A stretch of 64,000 bases of DNA from Mycolicibacterium holsaticum DSM 44478 = JCM 12374 (GTDB taxonomy: Bacteria; Actinomycetota; Actinomycetes; Mycobacteriales; Mycobacteriaceae). Each line of letters begins with the position of its first letter. The first letter of the stretch is position 1. The position numbers and the translations under genes were made by a program. Below the pieces are notes generated by a model. That model did not search any database and was not told the DNA's origin. It was given only the letters and a program-made list of their open reading frames with translations. Below, piece by piece: positions 1-7,194 of this stretch. Where the stretch lies: contig NZ_CP080998.1 of NCBI RefSeq assembly GCF_019645835.1, positions 3,968,001 to 4,032,000 on the forward strand. Reading direction: 5' to 3'.

Positions 1-162
1 GGCGGGGATGACCAGACGCCAGTTCGCGTAGGAAGTGACGCCGGGGCCGGACCCGTGAATCAGCATGACCGTCTGATTGCCGGAACCGCCCTCGAGATAG
101 TTCGTCTTGATTCCGTTGGCGATCGCAGCCGCGCCGATTTCCGGTTTCGAAGTTGTTGTCAT
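1..162 (-). CDS. Alpha/beta hydrolase, meta-cleavage product hydrolase type (partial)
   Basis: Only the N-terminal 54 residues lie in the window; the gene runs off the left edge. The visible stretch ends in the oxyanion-loop motif HGSGPGVTSYANW, which is typical of hydrolases that split 2-hydroxymuconic semialdehyde-type ring-cleavage products (TodF, XylF, DmpD, BphD family). The ATG at 162 gives the normal short N-terminus of that family. It lies 59 bp downstream of the MaoC-like gene on the same strand and is probably co-transcribed with it. The DmpE- and DmpH-type enzymes 5-7 kb away would act on its dienoate product or on the parallel oxalocrotonate branch. The substrate cannot be told from this fragment. 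Confidence 0.75.
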   Translation of the reverse strand, partial: MTTTSKPEIGAAAIANGIKTNYLEGGSGNQTVMLIHGSGPGVTSYANWRLVIPA

Positions 163-221
163 CTCAGGCTCCGTATCTGAATTTGTTGTGTAATTACGCT
201 TTTGGACGGTTCGATAGGGCT

Positions 222-707
222 TCAGTAGTAACGGAAGACCAGGTCGGCCACGCAGCACGGCTTCGGCTCGTTCTCCACCTCATAGGTCAGCCGGTAGATC
301 GCCTCTGCTCCGTCGGCCAGTTCGTTGACCTCCGCCAACTCCACGTGCATGCGGAACCGCGAACCGACTTTGAGGGGCGACGGGAAGCGCACTTTGTTGA
401 GGCCGTAGTTGAGGATCACCGCGAAACCCTCGACGGTGCAGACCGACCAGAGCAAACCGGTGGACATCCCCAACGTAAGGAACCCGTGCTGAACGGTGGT
501 TCCGAACGGACCTTGCGCCGCACGCTCCGGATCGACATGGATGTACTGCTCGTCACCTGTCAGCTTCGCGAAGGTCGTGATGTCTTCCTGTACGACGTCG
601 ACCCAGTCACTGACACCAAGTTCCGTGCCAGCTCGCTCTCGGAGTCCGGCCAGTCCGTTCATCACGATCGGCTTTCGGGTTTCGCCCGGTGCGGCACCAA
701 CACTCAT
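222..707 (-). CDS. MaoC-like (R)-enoyl-CoA hydratase
   Basis: 161 residues with a single hot-dog fold of the NodN/MaoC type. The hydratase signature is visible near residues 47-59 as FAKLTGDEQYIHVD (Asp then His, D-x4-H). Members hydrate trans-2-enoyl-CoA to (R)-3-hydroxyacyl-CoA. In PHA-producing bacteria such enzymes (PhaJ) supply monomer from beta-oxidation, and phasins and a PHA synthase lie in the same 9 kb, so that role is a reasonable inference. The ATG at 707 is used; the gene is divergent from the first phasin, and the palindrome at 902-919 could influence both directions. It could instead be a NodN-like hydratase of another lipid pathway. Confidence 0.8.
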   Translation of the reverse strand: MSVGAAPGETRKPIVMNGLAGLRERAGTELGVSDWVDVVQEDITTFAKLTGDEQYIHVDPERAAQGPFGTTVQHGFLTLGMSTGLLWSVCTVEGFAVILNYGLNKVRFPSPLKVGSRFRMHVELAEVNELADGAEAIYRLTYEVENEPKPCCVADLVFRYY

Positions 708-884
708 CGCGCAAGCCCCTCCTCACTTTTCGAACGACCGCCGGGCCAGGCCGATCGCCTGCTGCGAGTCAAACACCCGGCGTGCCGCACAGGCCAGCGC
801 GTTGGCCGCCTTTCCACCCAGCGAGAGTGACTACCGCGCCGGCCTCGTCGGCGGTTCGCCCGATCCGGTCCCCTACCCATGCGG

Positions 885-914
885 TTGACATTCAATGCAA
901 ACGTTAAGTATAGT
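885..914 (+). promoter_or_regulatory. Sigma-A-type promoter of the first phasin gene
   Basis: TTGACA at 885-890 and TATAGT at 909-914 are separated by 18 bp, a near-consensus housekeeping promoter 36 bp before the ATG at 950. The -10 element lies inside the palindrome at 902-919. The second phasin gene has the same arrangement. Confidence 0.7.
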
Positions 915-919
915 TAACG
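902..919. promoter_or_regulatory. Palindromic operator over the -10 of the first phasin promoter
   Basis: CGTTAAGTATAGTTAACG is an inverted repeat with 6-bp perfect outer arms (CGTTAA/TTAACG) that covers the -10 element. A nearly identical sequence lies before the second phasin gene at 2446-2462. The position suggests repressor binding that blocks RNA polymerase. The binding protein is unknown; one of the three neighbouring IclR proteins or a PhaR-like factor elsewhere is possible. Confidence 0.6.
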
Positions 920-949
920 CATCGTCAGACCCAACTTGAGTGAGGAAAC

Positions 950-1315
950 ATGAGCAAGACAGCGCAGATCGATGAGATGGTCCGGGCCCAGACGATGGAC
1001 GTGGTCCGTCGGGCCCAGGACGCAGCCGTAAAGGTCGTCACCGCGTGGACCGAAAACGCAAGCAGCATCCCCGGATTGGTTAAATTCACCGAGCAGTGGC
1101 CGACGGTCATCGACTCCGGTTTCGACTTCGCTCAGCAACTCCTGGACAGCCAGCGCGAATTCGCCGGCCGGCTCGTGGCAGTCACCGCGCGTGAGGCTGA
1201 CGCGCGGTCGAAGAAGACCACTCCCCGCAAGGCTGCCGCGCCCAAAGCGGTGACGGCGAAGCCGGTCGCGGCCAAGGCCACCAAGCGCCCGGCCCGCAAG
1301 GTCACCGCGAAGTAG
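950..1315 (+). CDS. Phasin-like PHA granule protein with histone-like basic tail
   Basis: 121 residues. Residues 1-85 are an amphipathic, coiled-coil-like helix region with clear similarity to the 100-residue product at 2496 (shared DAAV-x-AVTAWTE and SNFDFAQQ/SGFDFAQQ-type segments). Residues 86-121 are a Lys/Ala/Pro-rich tail resembling the basic tails of histone H1-like proteins, mycobacterial HupB and Pseudomonas PhaF. Phasins coat polyhydroxyalkanoate granules; basic-tailed ones can tether granules to the nucleoid. A PHA synthase lies 6 kb downstream. The ATG at 950 follows GTGAGGAAAC, a usable ribosome-binding site. The granule role is inferred from similarity and context. Confidence 0.7.
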   Translation: MSKTAQIDEMVRAQTMDVVRRAQDAAVKVVTAWTENASSIPGLVKFTEQWPTVIDSGFDFAQQLLDSQREFAGRLVAVTAREADARSKKTTPRKAAAPKAVTAKPVAAKATKRPARKVTAK

Positions 1316-1434
1316 TTCGCGGCGGTTCGTCCCTCACCCCGGCGGTGCAGAAGACCGGCAACGGTCCAAGCCGTCGGGGTGTGGTGTTCGCCGGGGTTCG
1401 CGCTCTGCGTAATACCCTTCCGGTAGAACGGGTT

Positions 1435-2274
1435 TCAGGCCACATTCAACTTGTTGACCTCGGCCGGGCGGGCAGCTGCGGCTTGCGCCGGGGCCGACTG
1501 CACGAGCAGGCCTTCCAGCAGTTCCGGCGGCAGCGTGGCCTTAAGCTCACGCGCGAGGCTGCCGCACGCCATCGCGAGAGCGGCGCTGAGCGACCTCGGT
1601 TCGGTACGCAGGTCGGCGACGTGTAGCTCAAGTGCGGCAATCGCTTTGTTGCCGCTGAACACGGGCATCGCGACGGCGCCGCTTCCGTATTGCAGCTCGT
1701 CTTTGGACACCGCCATCCCGAGCCGGCGGATCGACGTCAGGTTGTGCCGGAACCGATCGGGCGAGGTGATGGTGTTCCTGGTGAACCGGGTCAAACCCTT
1801 GGCGATCAATCGTTCGGTCACCCGCGTCGGCGAGAATGCCAGCAACGCCTTACCGACGGCGGTGGCGTGCGCGGGCAACCTGGCGCCGGCGTCGAAGGCG
1901 GTCACCGGGTGATGGGGTCGCTTTTCGATGTATCTCACCGTAGTGCCGGCGAGCACGCCGAGCCTCGCCACATGTTGCGTGGCCTCGGAGAGATCATCCA
2001 GCACGCATGGGCCGCGCTCGGCCAGGGTCGGCTGCCGCCAGCCGGCGCCGAGTCGACAAAGCGAACCCGCGACCCGGTAGCGCCCCGATTCATCACGCTC
2101 GAGCAGATCAGTGGCGGCCAACTCGACGGCCAAGCGGTGCGCGGTGGAAACGGGCAGACCGGTGAGCCGGGCGATCTCAGTCAGCGAGTACACATTGCCG
2201 TCGGTGAAGGTGAGCAGGACCGCAGCGACCCTGCTGGTGACCGACTGACCAGGTTCGGTGGAATTACCGGCCAT
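1435..2274 (-). CDS. IclR-family transcriptional regulator (1)
   Basis: 279 residues with an N-terminal winged helix-turn-helix (about residues 12-75, with SLTEIARLTGLPVSTAHRLA as the DNA-reading helix pair) and a C-terminal IclR effector-binding domain (about 90-260; GAVAMPVFSGNKAIAALEL is a typical stretch). IclR proteins commonly control aromatic-compound catabolism and sense pathway metabolites. The first 20 residues are almost the same as in the IclR at 4492, so these two are duplicates. It is divergent from the phasin at 2496 and shares its 222-bp intergenic region, so control of that phasin is plausible but unproven. Confidence 0.9.
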   Translation of the reverse strand: MAGNSTEPGQSVTSRVAAVLLTFTDGNVYSLTEIARLTGLPVSTAHRLAVELAATDLLERDESGRYRVAGSLCRLGAGWRQPTLAERGPCVLDDLSEATQHVARLGVLAGTTVRYIEKRPHHPVTAFDAGARLPAHATAVGKALLAFSPTRVTERLIAKGLTRFTRNTITSPDRFRHNLTSIRRLGMAVSKDELQYGSGAVAMPVFSGNKAIAALELHVADLRTEPRSLSAALAMACGSLARELKATLPPELLEGLLVQSAPAQAAAARPAEVNKLNVA

Positions 2275-2428
2275 GACGCCTCCTGGCTGTGAAGAATTTG
2301 CGCCGGACTAGGCGGTTCGCGCGACGCCGTATAGGACTGAATCCTAGGCCGCAGTGGTACCGAATACCTTGGAACCACTTCCATCCAGTGGATGTGAGTT
2401 TCTTGCCGAACTCCCACGCTTGCACCGC

Positions 2429-2458
2429 TTGACTTTCCACTCGATCGTTAACTATAGT
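2429..2458 (+). promoter_or_regulatory. Sigma-A-type promoter of the second phasin gene
   Basis: TTGACT at 2429-2434 and TATAGT at 2453-2458 are separated by 18 bp, with the ATG 38 bp downstream. The layout is the same as at the first phasin gene. Confidence 0.7.
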
Positions 2459-2462
2459 TAGC
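2446..2462. promoter_or_regulatory. Palindromic operator over the -10 of the second phasin promoter
   Basis: CGTTAACTATAGTTAGC contains the perfect 12-bp palindrome TAACTATAGTTA and covers the -10 element. It matches the site at 902-919 in sequence and in position relative to the start codon, which makes a shared repressor likely. Confidence 0.65.
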
Positions 2463-2495
2463 AACGACCAACAAGAACATCCCTCAGGAGGAGCT

Positions 2496-2798
2496 ATGAA
2501 CACCGTGCAAGAGATCGGCCAGAAGGTTCAGGAGCAGACGCTGGAAGCCGTCCGCAAGACGCAGGACGCCGCTGTTGACGCCGTCACCGCATGGACCGAG
2601 ACCGCCAACAAGGTCACGCCGCAGCTGGCTGACTTCGCCAAGGGCTACGAGATCCCCGGCATGAACGAGGTGACCAAGCAGCTGCCCAGCGTCGGCGAGA
2701 TCATCGACTCCAACTTCGATTTCGCGCAGCAGGTGCTTACCAGCCAGCGCGAGTTCGCCCACCGGATCGTCGAGGCCACCAAGAAGGCTGCGAAGTAA
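2496..2798 (+). CDS. Phasin-like PHA granule protein
   Basis: 100 residues, predicted almost all helical and amphipathic, without signal peptide or membrane segment. The core is shared with the protein at 950 (TQDAAVDAVTAWTE and DSNFDFAQQVLTSQREFA), but the long basic tail is missing and the protein ends TKKAAK. It probably coats polyhydroxyalkanoate inclusions made by the PhaC-like enzyme at 7195. The start is clear: CAGGAGGAGCT precedes the ATG. Expression is driven by the promoter/operator at 2429-2462. The surface-protein alternative (HBHA-like) is less likely given the PHA context. Confidence 0.75.
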   Translation: MNTVQEIGQKVQEQTLEAVRKTQDAAVDAVTAWTETANKVTPQLADFAKGYEIPGMNEVTKQLPSVGEIIDSNFDFAQQVLTSQREFAHRIVEATKKAAK

Positions 2799-2820
2799 CG
2801 CTCGGACCTTCCGATGAGCA

Positions 2821-2854
2821 AACGGGCGGCGTGCCTACCGGCGCGCCGCCCGTT
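2821..2854. terminator. Intrinsic terminator-like hairpin between two convergent phasin genes
   Basis: AACGGGCGGCG (2821-2831) pairs perfectly with CGCCGCCCGTT (2844-2854) around a 12-nt loop. It lies 22 bp after the second phasin gene and 63 bp from the end of the convergent third one. No U tract follows, as is common in mycobacteria, so it could serve both directions. Confidence 0.65.
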
Positions 2855-2917
2855 CGTCGTCTCCGGGCACCGCAGTCAGACGACCACGCCCCCAGAGGTT
2901 TTGACGTCGGAGCGGGC

Positions 2918-3187
2918 TTACTTCAGCCGGTCCTTCACCGCTCCGAGAAACGCTTCAGACATCTCTCGCACGACCTCAGTCTGGGCGGTGACCAGGGTGC
3001 TGATCCAGTCCTGGCCGAGGTCTTTCGCGGTCTGCTCTTCCAGCTTGAGCACCCCGTTGAGCATCTTCTCGTATGCCTCCAGCCACACCAGGCCGTTCTC
3101 CTTGCTGAGTTCGAGCACCCGGTCGCTGGTCTGCTTGACGCGCTGCGCAACCGCCTCGATGTCGGGGCTCGCGGTGGTTTCGGTCAT
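2918..3187 (-). CDS. Small phasin-like helical protein
   Basis: 89 residues from the ATG at 3187, chosen because CAAAGGAGAAGACAC stands directly before it; a longer frame exists upstream but lacks such a site. The protein is acidic and helical (KENGLVWLEAYEKMLNGVLK, then EEQTAKDLGQDWISTLV), with the heptad character of the Phasin_2 group, and has no membrane segment. It is convergent to the phasin at 2496. By its size, composition and place among PHA genes it is probably a third granule-associated protein, but the sequence is not close to the other two and this call is weaker. Confidence 0.55.
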   Translation of the reverse strand: MTETTASPDIEAVAQRVKQTSDRVLELSKENGLVWLEAYEKMLNGVLKLEEQTAKDLGQDWISTLVTAQTEVVREMSEAFLGAVKDRLK

Positions 3188-3556
3188 GTGTGTCTTCTCC
3201 TTTGAGTAAGCCCTGCGGTCGCTCGACAGCGGTTCGAGCCGAAGCCAGGCCTTCACCGTGAGTCTGGCACGCCGGATGCGCCGGACCCAGGCGTCGTCGG
3301 GCAGATTCCATCCAGCAAGAAGCGCTGGCCCGTTCGACCGCGAGCGGTCACTATCGATAGCAACCGATGACCGGAGGAACCGGATGCGCACCCACTCCCC
3401 ACAGACCAGCGAAGTGCCGCACGCCGTCGACGGCTATGGCACCGGCAACGTTTGACGGCAATCCCCCGGCCGCGTGCCCGACGCGCCGGACAGATCGGGA
3501 CGGCAGACTGCAGACGCGCCGGCAGTACGATCACCACCGGTGCGATGGGAGCGATG
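3188..3556. other. 369-bp intergenic region between phasin-like gene and IclR regulator
   Basis: This divergent region holds a perfect palindrome CTATCGATAG at 3351-3360, flanked by weaker arms CGGTCA (3345-3350) and TGACCG (3368-3373). It also holds a short open frame with a strong ribosome-binding site at 3384-3455. The palindrome could be an operator for the phasin-like gene, for the regulator, or for both. No convincing -35/-10 pair was found. Confidence 0.4.
3384..3455 (+). CDS. Possible 23-residue small ORF upstream of an IclR gene
   Basis: The ATG at 3384 follows GGAGGAACCGG, one of the best Shine-Dalgarno sequences in this region, and the frame runs 23 codons (begins MRTHSPQTSEV, ends YGTGNV) to TGA at 3453. 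It has no recognisable homologue. It ends about 100 bp before the IclR gene at 3557 and may be a leader peptide or a chance ORF. The evidence is the ribosome-binding site only. Confidence 0.3.
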   Translation: MRTHSPQTSEVPHAVDGYGTGNV

Positions 3557-4387
3557 ATGGCTAGCGTCGAAGAGCGGCCGAGCGGCAGATCGGTGACCAG
3601 TAAGGTGGTCGCGATTCTCGACGCGTTCTCCGCGGACACCCCCAGACTGTCGCTCCAGGGTCTCGCCGAGCGAACGGGGCTGCCGCAGTCGACGACCTAC
3701 CGGCTCGCGAGTGAACTCGTGGAGTGGGGCGGGCTCGAGCGAGGCGCGGGCGGATACCAGATCGGCATGCGGCTCTGGGAAATCGGGGAGCTGGCGCGGC
3801 GGGGTGAGCAGCTGCGCGATATCGCGCTGCCGTTCATGCAGGACCTTTACGACGCGACCCATGAGAATGTGCACCTCGCGGTGCTCGACGGTCGCGAGGC
3901 CCTCTACATCGAGAAGATCAGCGGCCGGCGTTCGGCGCGGGTGGTGACGCGCCGCGGCGGCCGGCTCCCGCTGCACGCGACCGGCGTCGGCAGGGCCCTG
4001 CTGGCTTATGCGCCGCCCGATTTCATCGCCGACATCCTCTCCAACGATCTCAAACGCTTCACCCCGCACACCGTGGTGGCGCCGGCGCTGCTGCGACGCA
4101 AACTCGCCGAGGTGCGACGGACCGGCTTGGCCTTTGCCTTCGAAGAGATGTCACTGGGCTCGGTATCGGTCGCCGCCCCGATTCTGTCGGGTCCCGACAC
4201 CGCCGTCGCTGCTCTGGCGGTTGTCGTGCGGTCGAGCCGCAAGGATGTTCAGCGGCTCGCGCCCGCCGTTCGGGCCACCGCCAATTCGCTGTCTCGCATC
4301 CTTCAGCAGCCCAACCTCACGCTCGCACCGCCGACCAACGGCCAGCCCGCACGCCGGCGCCGCGCCTCCCCCTCGCTGGTGGGCTGA
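3557..4387 (+). CDS. IclR-family transcriptional regulator (2)
   Basis: About 276 residues from the ATG at 3557, chosen because GGGAG lies five bases before it; ATGs at 3545 and 3554 are also possible. It has the winged helix-turn-helix (LSLQGLAERTGLPQSTTYRL) and the IclR ligand domain (YIEKISGRR, then LPLHATGVGRALLAY, then SVSVAAPILSG). It resembles the other two IclR proteins in the window but is the most diverged, without their MAGNST start. It is likely to regulate part of the surrounding phasin and meta-cleavage genes; the effector is unknown. Confidence 0.88.
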   Translation: MASVEERPSGRSVTSKVVAILDAFSADTPRLSLQGLAERTGLPQSTTYRLASELVEWGGLERGAGGYQIGMRLWEIGELARRGEQLRDIALPFMQDLYDATHENVHLAVLDGREALYIEKISGRRSARVVTRRGGRLPLHATGVGRALLAYAPPDFIADILSNDLKRFTPHTVVAPALLRRKLAEVRRTGLAFAFEEMSLGSVSVAAPILSGPDTAVAALAVVVRSSRKDVQRLAPAVRATANSLSRILQQPNLTLAPPTNGQPARRRRASPSLVG

Positions 4388-4491
4388 CGATACGGCGTTC
4401 ACCAGCGCACTCCCATTGGATGAAAGTGATTCCTCGATAAATCTACCCGCCCGTGTGACTCTCGCTACATTGATAGGAACGGGAGTGCAAC

Positions 4492-5301
4492 ATGGCGGGA
4501 AATTCGACTGATCCAGGTCGATCGGTTACCAGCAAGGTCACCGCTATTCTGATGGCTTTTGCCGGTGGCCCTGTCCTCACGCTGACTGAAATTGCAAGTA
4601 TCGCAAAGTTACCCACGTCCACTGCGCACCGGCTGGCCTCTGAGTTGTTGGCCTGGAGGCTGCTGGAGCGAACCGAGGACGGCGGCTACCGCATCGGGTT
4701 GCCGCTGCGGATCATCGGTAAGGGTGGCACCGATCTTGATGCGGTGCAACGGATGATCCTCACCGTGCGGGCTCGGCCGGTACTCGTCGAGTTGGCACGG
4801 ACCGCCCGGGCGGACGCCAAACTCGGCGTTCTGAACGGCCATCAGGTGGTGCTTCTCGGTCAGGGCGGCCGCACGTCTGCTGCCGACATGGACACCATCG
4901 CCCCGGCGCTGCCTGCGATCAGCACCGCCATGGGAAGGGCACTGCTCGCCTTTTCCTCAACCGGCGTCGTGGATCGGGCGATTGCCGGCGGGCTGCACAC
5001 CGCCCCCAAAATGCTTTCCCCGGAGAGCCTTCGGCAAGCGTTGTCTGTCATACGGCTGACACGACTTGCCAGCGTGCGCGACGAATTCGACGCCGAAAAG
5101 GTCGCCGTCGCCATGCCGGTGTTCAGCGGCGGGGGCAAGGTCGCCGCGGCGCTCGAGTTGACTGTGCACGAACCGACCACCGACATCGAGGCCGTTACCG
5201 GTGCGCTGGCCGTGGCCTGTCGGAGCCTGTCTCGGCAACTCGCCACCGAGGGAGCGCGCCACAGGGACGGCCTCAACCGTGGAGCTTCTCCATCAGCGTG
5301 A
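4492..5301 (+). CDS. IclR-family transcriptional regulator (3)
   Basis: 269 residues. The N-terminus MAGNSTDPGRSVTSKV nearly repeats that of the IclR gene at 1435-2274, which is on the other strand, so this is a recent paralogue pair. The helix-turn-helix (LTLTEIASIAKLPTSTAHRL) and C-terminal effector domain (VAVAMPVFSGGGKVAAALEL) are intact. Its last 29 bp overlap the convergent dodecin gene. It lies next to the DmpE/DmpH/dodecin operon and is a candidate regulator of it. Codon use looks like that of its neighbours. Confidence 0.9.
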   Translation: MAGNSTDPGRSVTSKVTAILMAFAGGPVLTLTEIASIAKLPTSTAHRLASELLAWRLLERTEDGGYRIGLPLRIIGKGGTDLDAVQRMILTVRARPVLVELARTARADAKLGVLNGHQVVLLGQGGRTSAADMDTIAPALPAISTAMGRALLAFSSTGVVDRAIAGGLHTAPKMLSPESLRQALSVIRLTRLASVRDEFDAEKVAVAMPVFSGGGKVAAALELTVHEPTTDIEAVTGALAVACRSLSRQLATEGARHRDGLNRGASPSA

Positions 5302-5482
5302 ACCACACGCGAACCTCGACACGATAGGTCGGCTGTCCATCGCCGATCACGCCGCTGACATCTTGCACCCGAAATGACGTGATGCCCTCCAAGGTCAGTT
5401 GGGCACGGTCCAATGCCTCGCTCACCGCGTCCTGCACGGTCGGCCCCTCGCCGATGAGGTCGAGCGCTTTCTGCACCGCCAT
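5273..5482 (-). CDS. Dodecin, flavin-binding protein
   Basis: 69 residues, the size of dodecins, which assemble into hollow dodecamers that store flavins and limit free FMN/riboflavin. The fold signature is visible: a first strand, a helix (TVQDAVSEALDRAQLTL) and two long strands (TSFRVQDVSGVIGDG and YRVEVRVWFTLME) with an aromatic residue near the flavin-stacking position. GGGAGGCGCC precedes the ATG at 5482. The gene starts 9 bp after the DmpH-type gene stops and is probably the last gene of that operon. Its 3' end overlaps the convergent IclR gene by 29 bp. Confidence 0.85.
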   Translation of the reverse strand: MAVQKALDLIGEGPTVQDAVSEALDRAQLTLEGITSFRVQDVSGVIGDGQPTYRVEVRVWFTLMEKLHG

Positions 5483-5491
5483 GGCGCCTCC

Positions 5492-6268
5492 CTATCCGGT
5501 GAATGCCTCGATGGTGCCCAGCCCGTCGAACTCGACGGTCACGAAGGATTTCCCCGACAGCGCGATGGGTGCGGTCAAACCACCGGAGAACACGGTCCAT
5601 CCCGCCTTCAACATCGCGCCGCGCTGCGCCAAGGAATTTGCCAACCACGCCACCGCAGCCGCCGGATGTCCCATGGCCGCGGCTCCCGCAGCCGTCGCCG
5701 CGACGTCACCGTTGGCGCGGACCACGCATCCGAGCAGCCGCAGATCCCCGATCTGGTCTGGCGAAACGGACTGGGGTCCAACCAGAAATCTCGCCGCGCT
5801 CGCATTGTCGGCGATCACATCGGGCAGTCTGAACCGAAATTCCTCGTAGCGTGAATCGATGACATCGATGGCGGCACAGACGGTTTCGGTGGCCGCCAGC
5901 ACACTCGACACGGTCGCCGGGGCCTCGACATCGCGGGCGAGGACGAACGCGATTTCCGGTTCCACGCGCGGATGGATCAGCCCCGACAGGTCGATCGGTG
6001 CGCCGAACGGCGCGAGCATCCCGCTCGTCACCACGCCCGACAGCGGCGAGTCGACGCCCATCGCTTCCTGCTTCGCCCGGCTCGTGAGACCGAGCTTTGC
6101 ACCGACCACCCGTTCACCGGCGTCCAACTTGGCTTGCACAAACGCCTGCTGGGCCAGATAGGCGGTGTCGACGTCGAGGTCGGGGTTGGCGTCGGTGAAC
6201 GCAGCGATCGGAGTGCGCTCGCGCTCGGCGACGATGAGTTGTTTGGCGATATCGTCTGGAGAAATCAT
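5492..6268 (-). CDS. 4-oxalocrotonate decarboxylase (DmpH/XylI type)
   Basis: 258 residues of the fumarylacetoacetase-like hydratase/decarboxylase fold. Stretches close to Pseudomonas DmpH (from memory) include GAKLGLTSRAKQEAMGV, HPRVEPEIAFVL and VIDSRYEEFRFRLPDVIADN. DmpH removes CO2 from 2-oxo-3-hexenedioate to give 2-oxo-4-pentenoate and works in a complex with the hydratase DmpE. The DmpE-like gene is immediately upstream with a 4-bp ATGA overlap, matching that partnership. Metal ligands in this family are acidic residues in the PRVEPEIAF region, which are present. Assignment to decarboxylase rather than hydratase rests on remembered similarity. Confidence 0.8.
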   Translation of the reverse strand: MISPDDIAKQLIVAERERTPIAAFTDANPDLDVDTAYLAQQAFVQAKLDAGERVVGAKLGLTSRAKQEAMGVDSPLSGVVTSGMLAPFGAPIDLSGLIHPRVEPEIAFVLARDVEAPATVSSVLAATETVCAAIDVIDSRYEEFRFRLPDVIADNASAARFLVGPQSVSPDQIGDLRLLGCVVRANGDVAATAAGAAAMGHPAAAVAWLANSLAQRGAMLKAGWTVFSGGLTAPIALSGKSFVTVEFDGLGTIEAFTG

Positions 6269-7071
6269 GCGGCGGCCCGCGTTTGGTTGGAGAAGCGCAC
6301 CGTGACCGCACCCAGGTGGGCGAACTCGGCACGGAACACGTCGCCGGGTTGTACTGCGACCATCTTGTGCACCGCTCCCGGAAGCACGACGTCACCGGCG
6401 CGCAGTTTGGCGCCGAAGCCGGCGAGCTTGTTCGCCAACCACGCCACGCAGCGCGCCGGATTACCAAGCGCGGCCGCGCCGGCGCCGGTATCGATCAACT
6501 CACCGCCGCGGGTGACCGCAACCCCGGTGAGGCGCAGGTCCAATTCGTCGACGCGGCGCAGCCGCCCGCCCATCACGATGAGCCCGGACGACGCGTTATC
6601 GGCCACCGTGTCGACCAGCTTGATCTTCCAGTCCGCCACGCGCGAATCGACGATCTCCACCGCGGGAAGCACACCCGCGATCGCCTGCAGGGCCGTCGCG
6701 GTGTTGACCCCGGGCCCTTCCAGATCGGACTCCATCACAAAGGCCATTTCGGCTTCCACCCGCGGCTGCACCATCTTGGGCAGGTCGATGACGTCACCGT
6801 CCTCGACGAACATGCCGTCGAGCAGGACGCCGTAATCCGGCTCGTCGACACCGAGCAGGTTCTGCATCGGTTTGGAGGTGAGCCCGATCTTGCGACCGCA
6901 GATCCGCTCCCCGCCGGCCACCCGCCGGTCGATGTTCAACGATTGGATCGCGTACGCGTCCTCGATCGTCAGATCGGGATACCGGTCGGTCAGCGGGGCG
7001 ATCGGCACCGCGGTGGTGTCGGCCCGCCACAGCTCATCGGCCAGTTCCCGATGAAGGTTGGTTGCTTGCAC
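6265..7071 (-). CDS. 2-keto-4-pentenoate hydratase (DmpE/MhpD type)
   Basis: About 268 residues from the GTG at 7071, which sits after GCTGGGG. The open frame extends further to an ATG at 7188, but that would almost reach the divergent phaC start; a GTG at 7086 is another option. Similarity to DmpE is strong (GERICGRKIGLTSKPMQNLLGV, QPRVEAEMAFVM, VDSRVADWKIKLVDTVADNA). It hydrates 2-oxo-4-pentenoate to 4-hydroxy-2-oxovalerate, which an aldolase then splits to pyruvate and an aldehyde. The aldolase and dehydrogenase are not in the window. The stop overlaps the start of the downstream decarboxylase (ATGA). Confidence 0.8.
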   Translation of the reverse strand: MQATNLHRELADELWRADTTAVPIAPLTDRYPDLTIEDAYAIQSLNIDRRVAGGERICGRKIGLTSKPMQNLLGVDEPDYGVLLDGMFVEDGDVIDLPKMVQPRVEAEMAFVMESDLEGPGVNTATALQAIAGVLPAVEIVDSRVADWKIKLVDTVADNASSGLIVMGGRLRRVDELDLRLTGVAVTRGGELIDTGAGAAALGNPARCVAWLANKLAGFGAKLRAGDVVLPGAVHKMVAVQPGDVFRAEFAHLGAVTVRFSNQTRAAA

Positions 7072-7194
7072 GACCCCAGCATTCACCGCCAGGCGGCCCG
7101 GCGAAAGCTGCTTCCGAAGAGTGGGAATCGCCGTCGTGGTTCCGGCCAGTGGGAGGAGCAAGCGACCCGCGCGGCAAGTGTCCACCATGGAGCC

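Noticed and set aside
6283..7194. 873-codon frame joining 304 codons upstream of phaC to PhaC
   Set aside because: The upstream part lies antisense to the DmpE-type gene and shows no family similarity; PhaC begins at the ATG at 7195.
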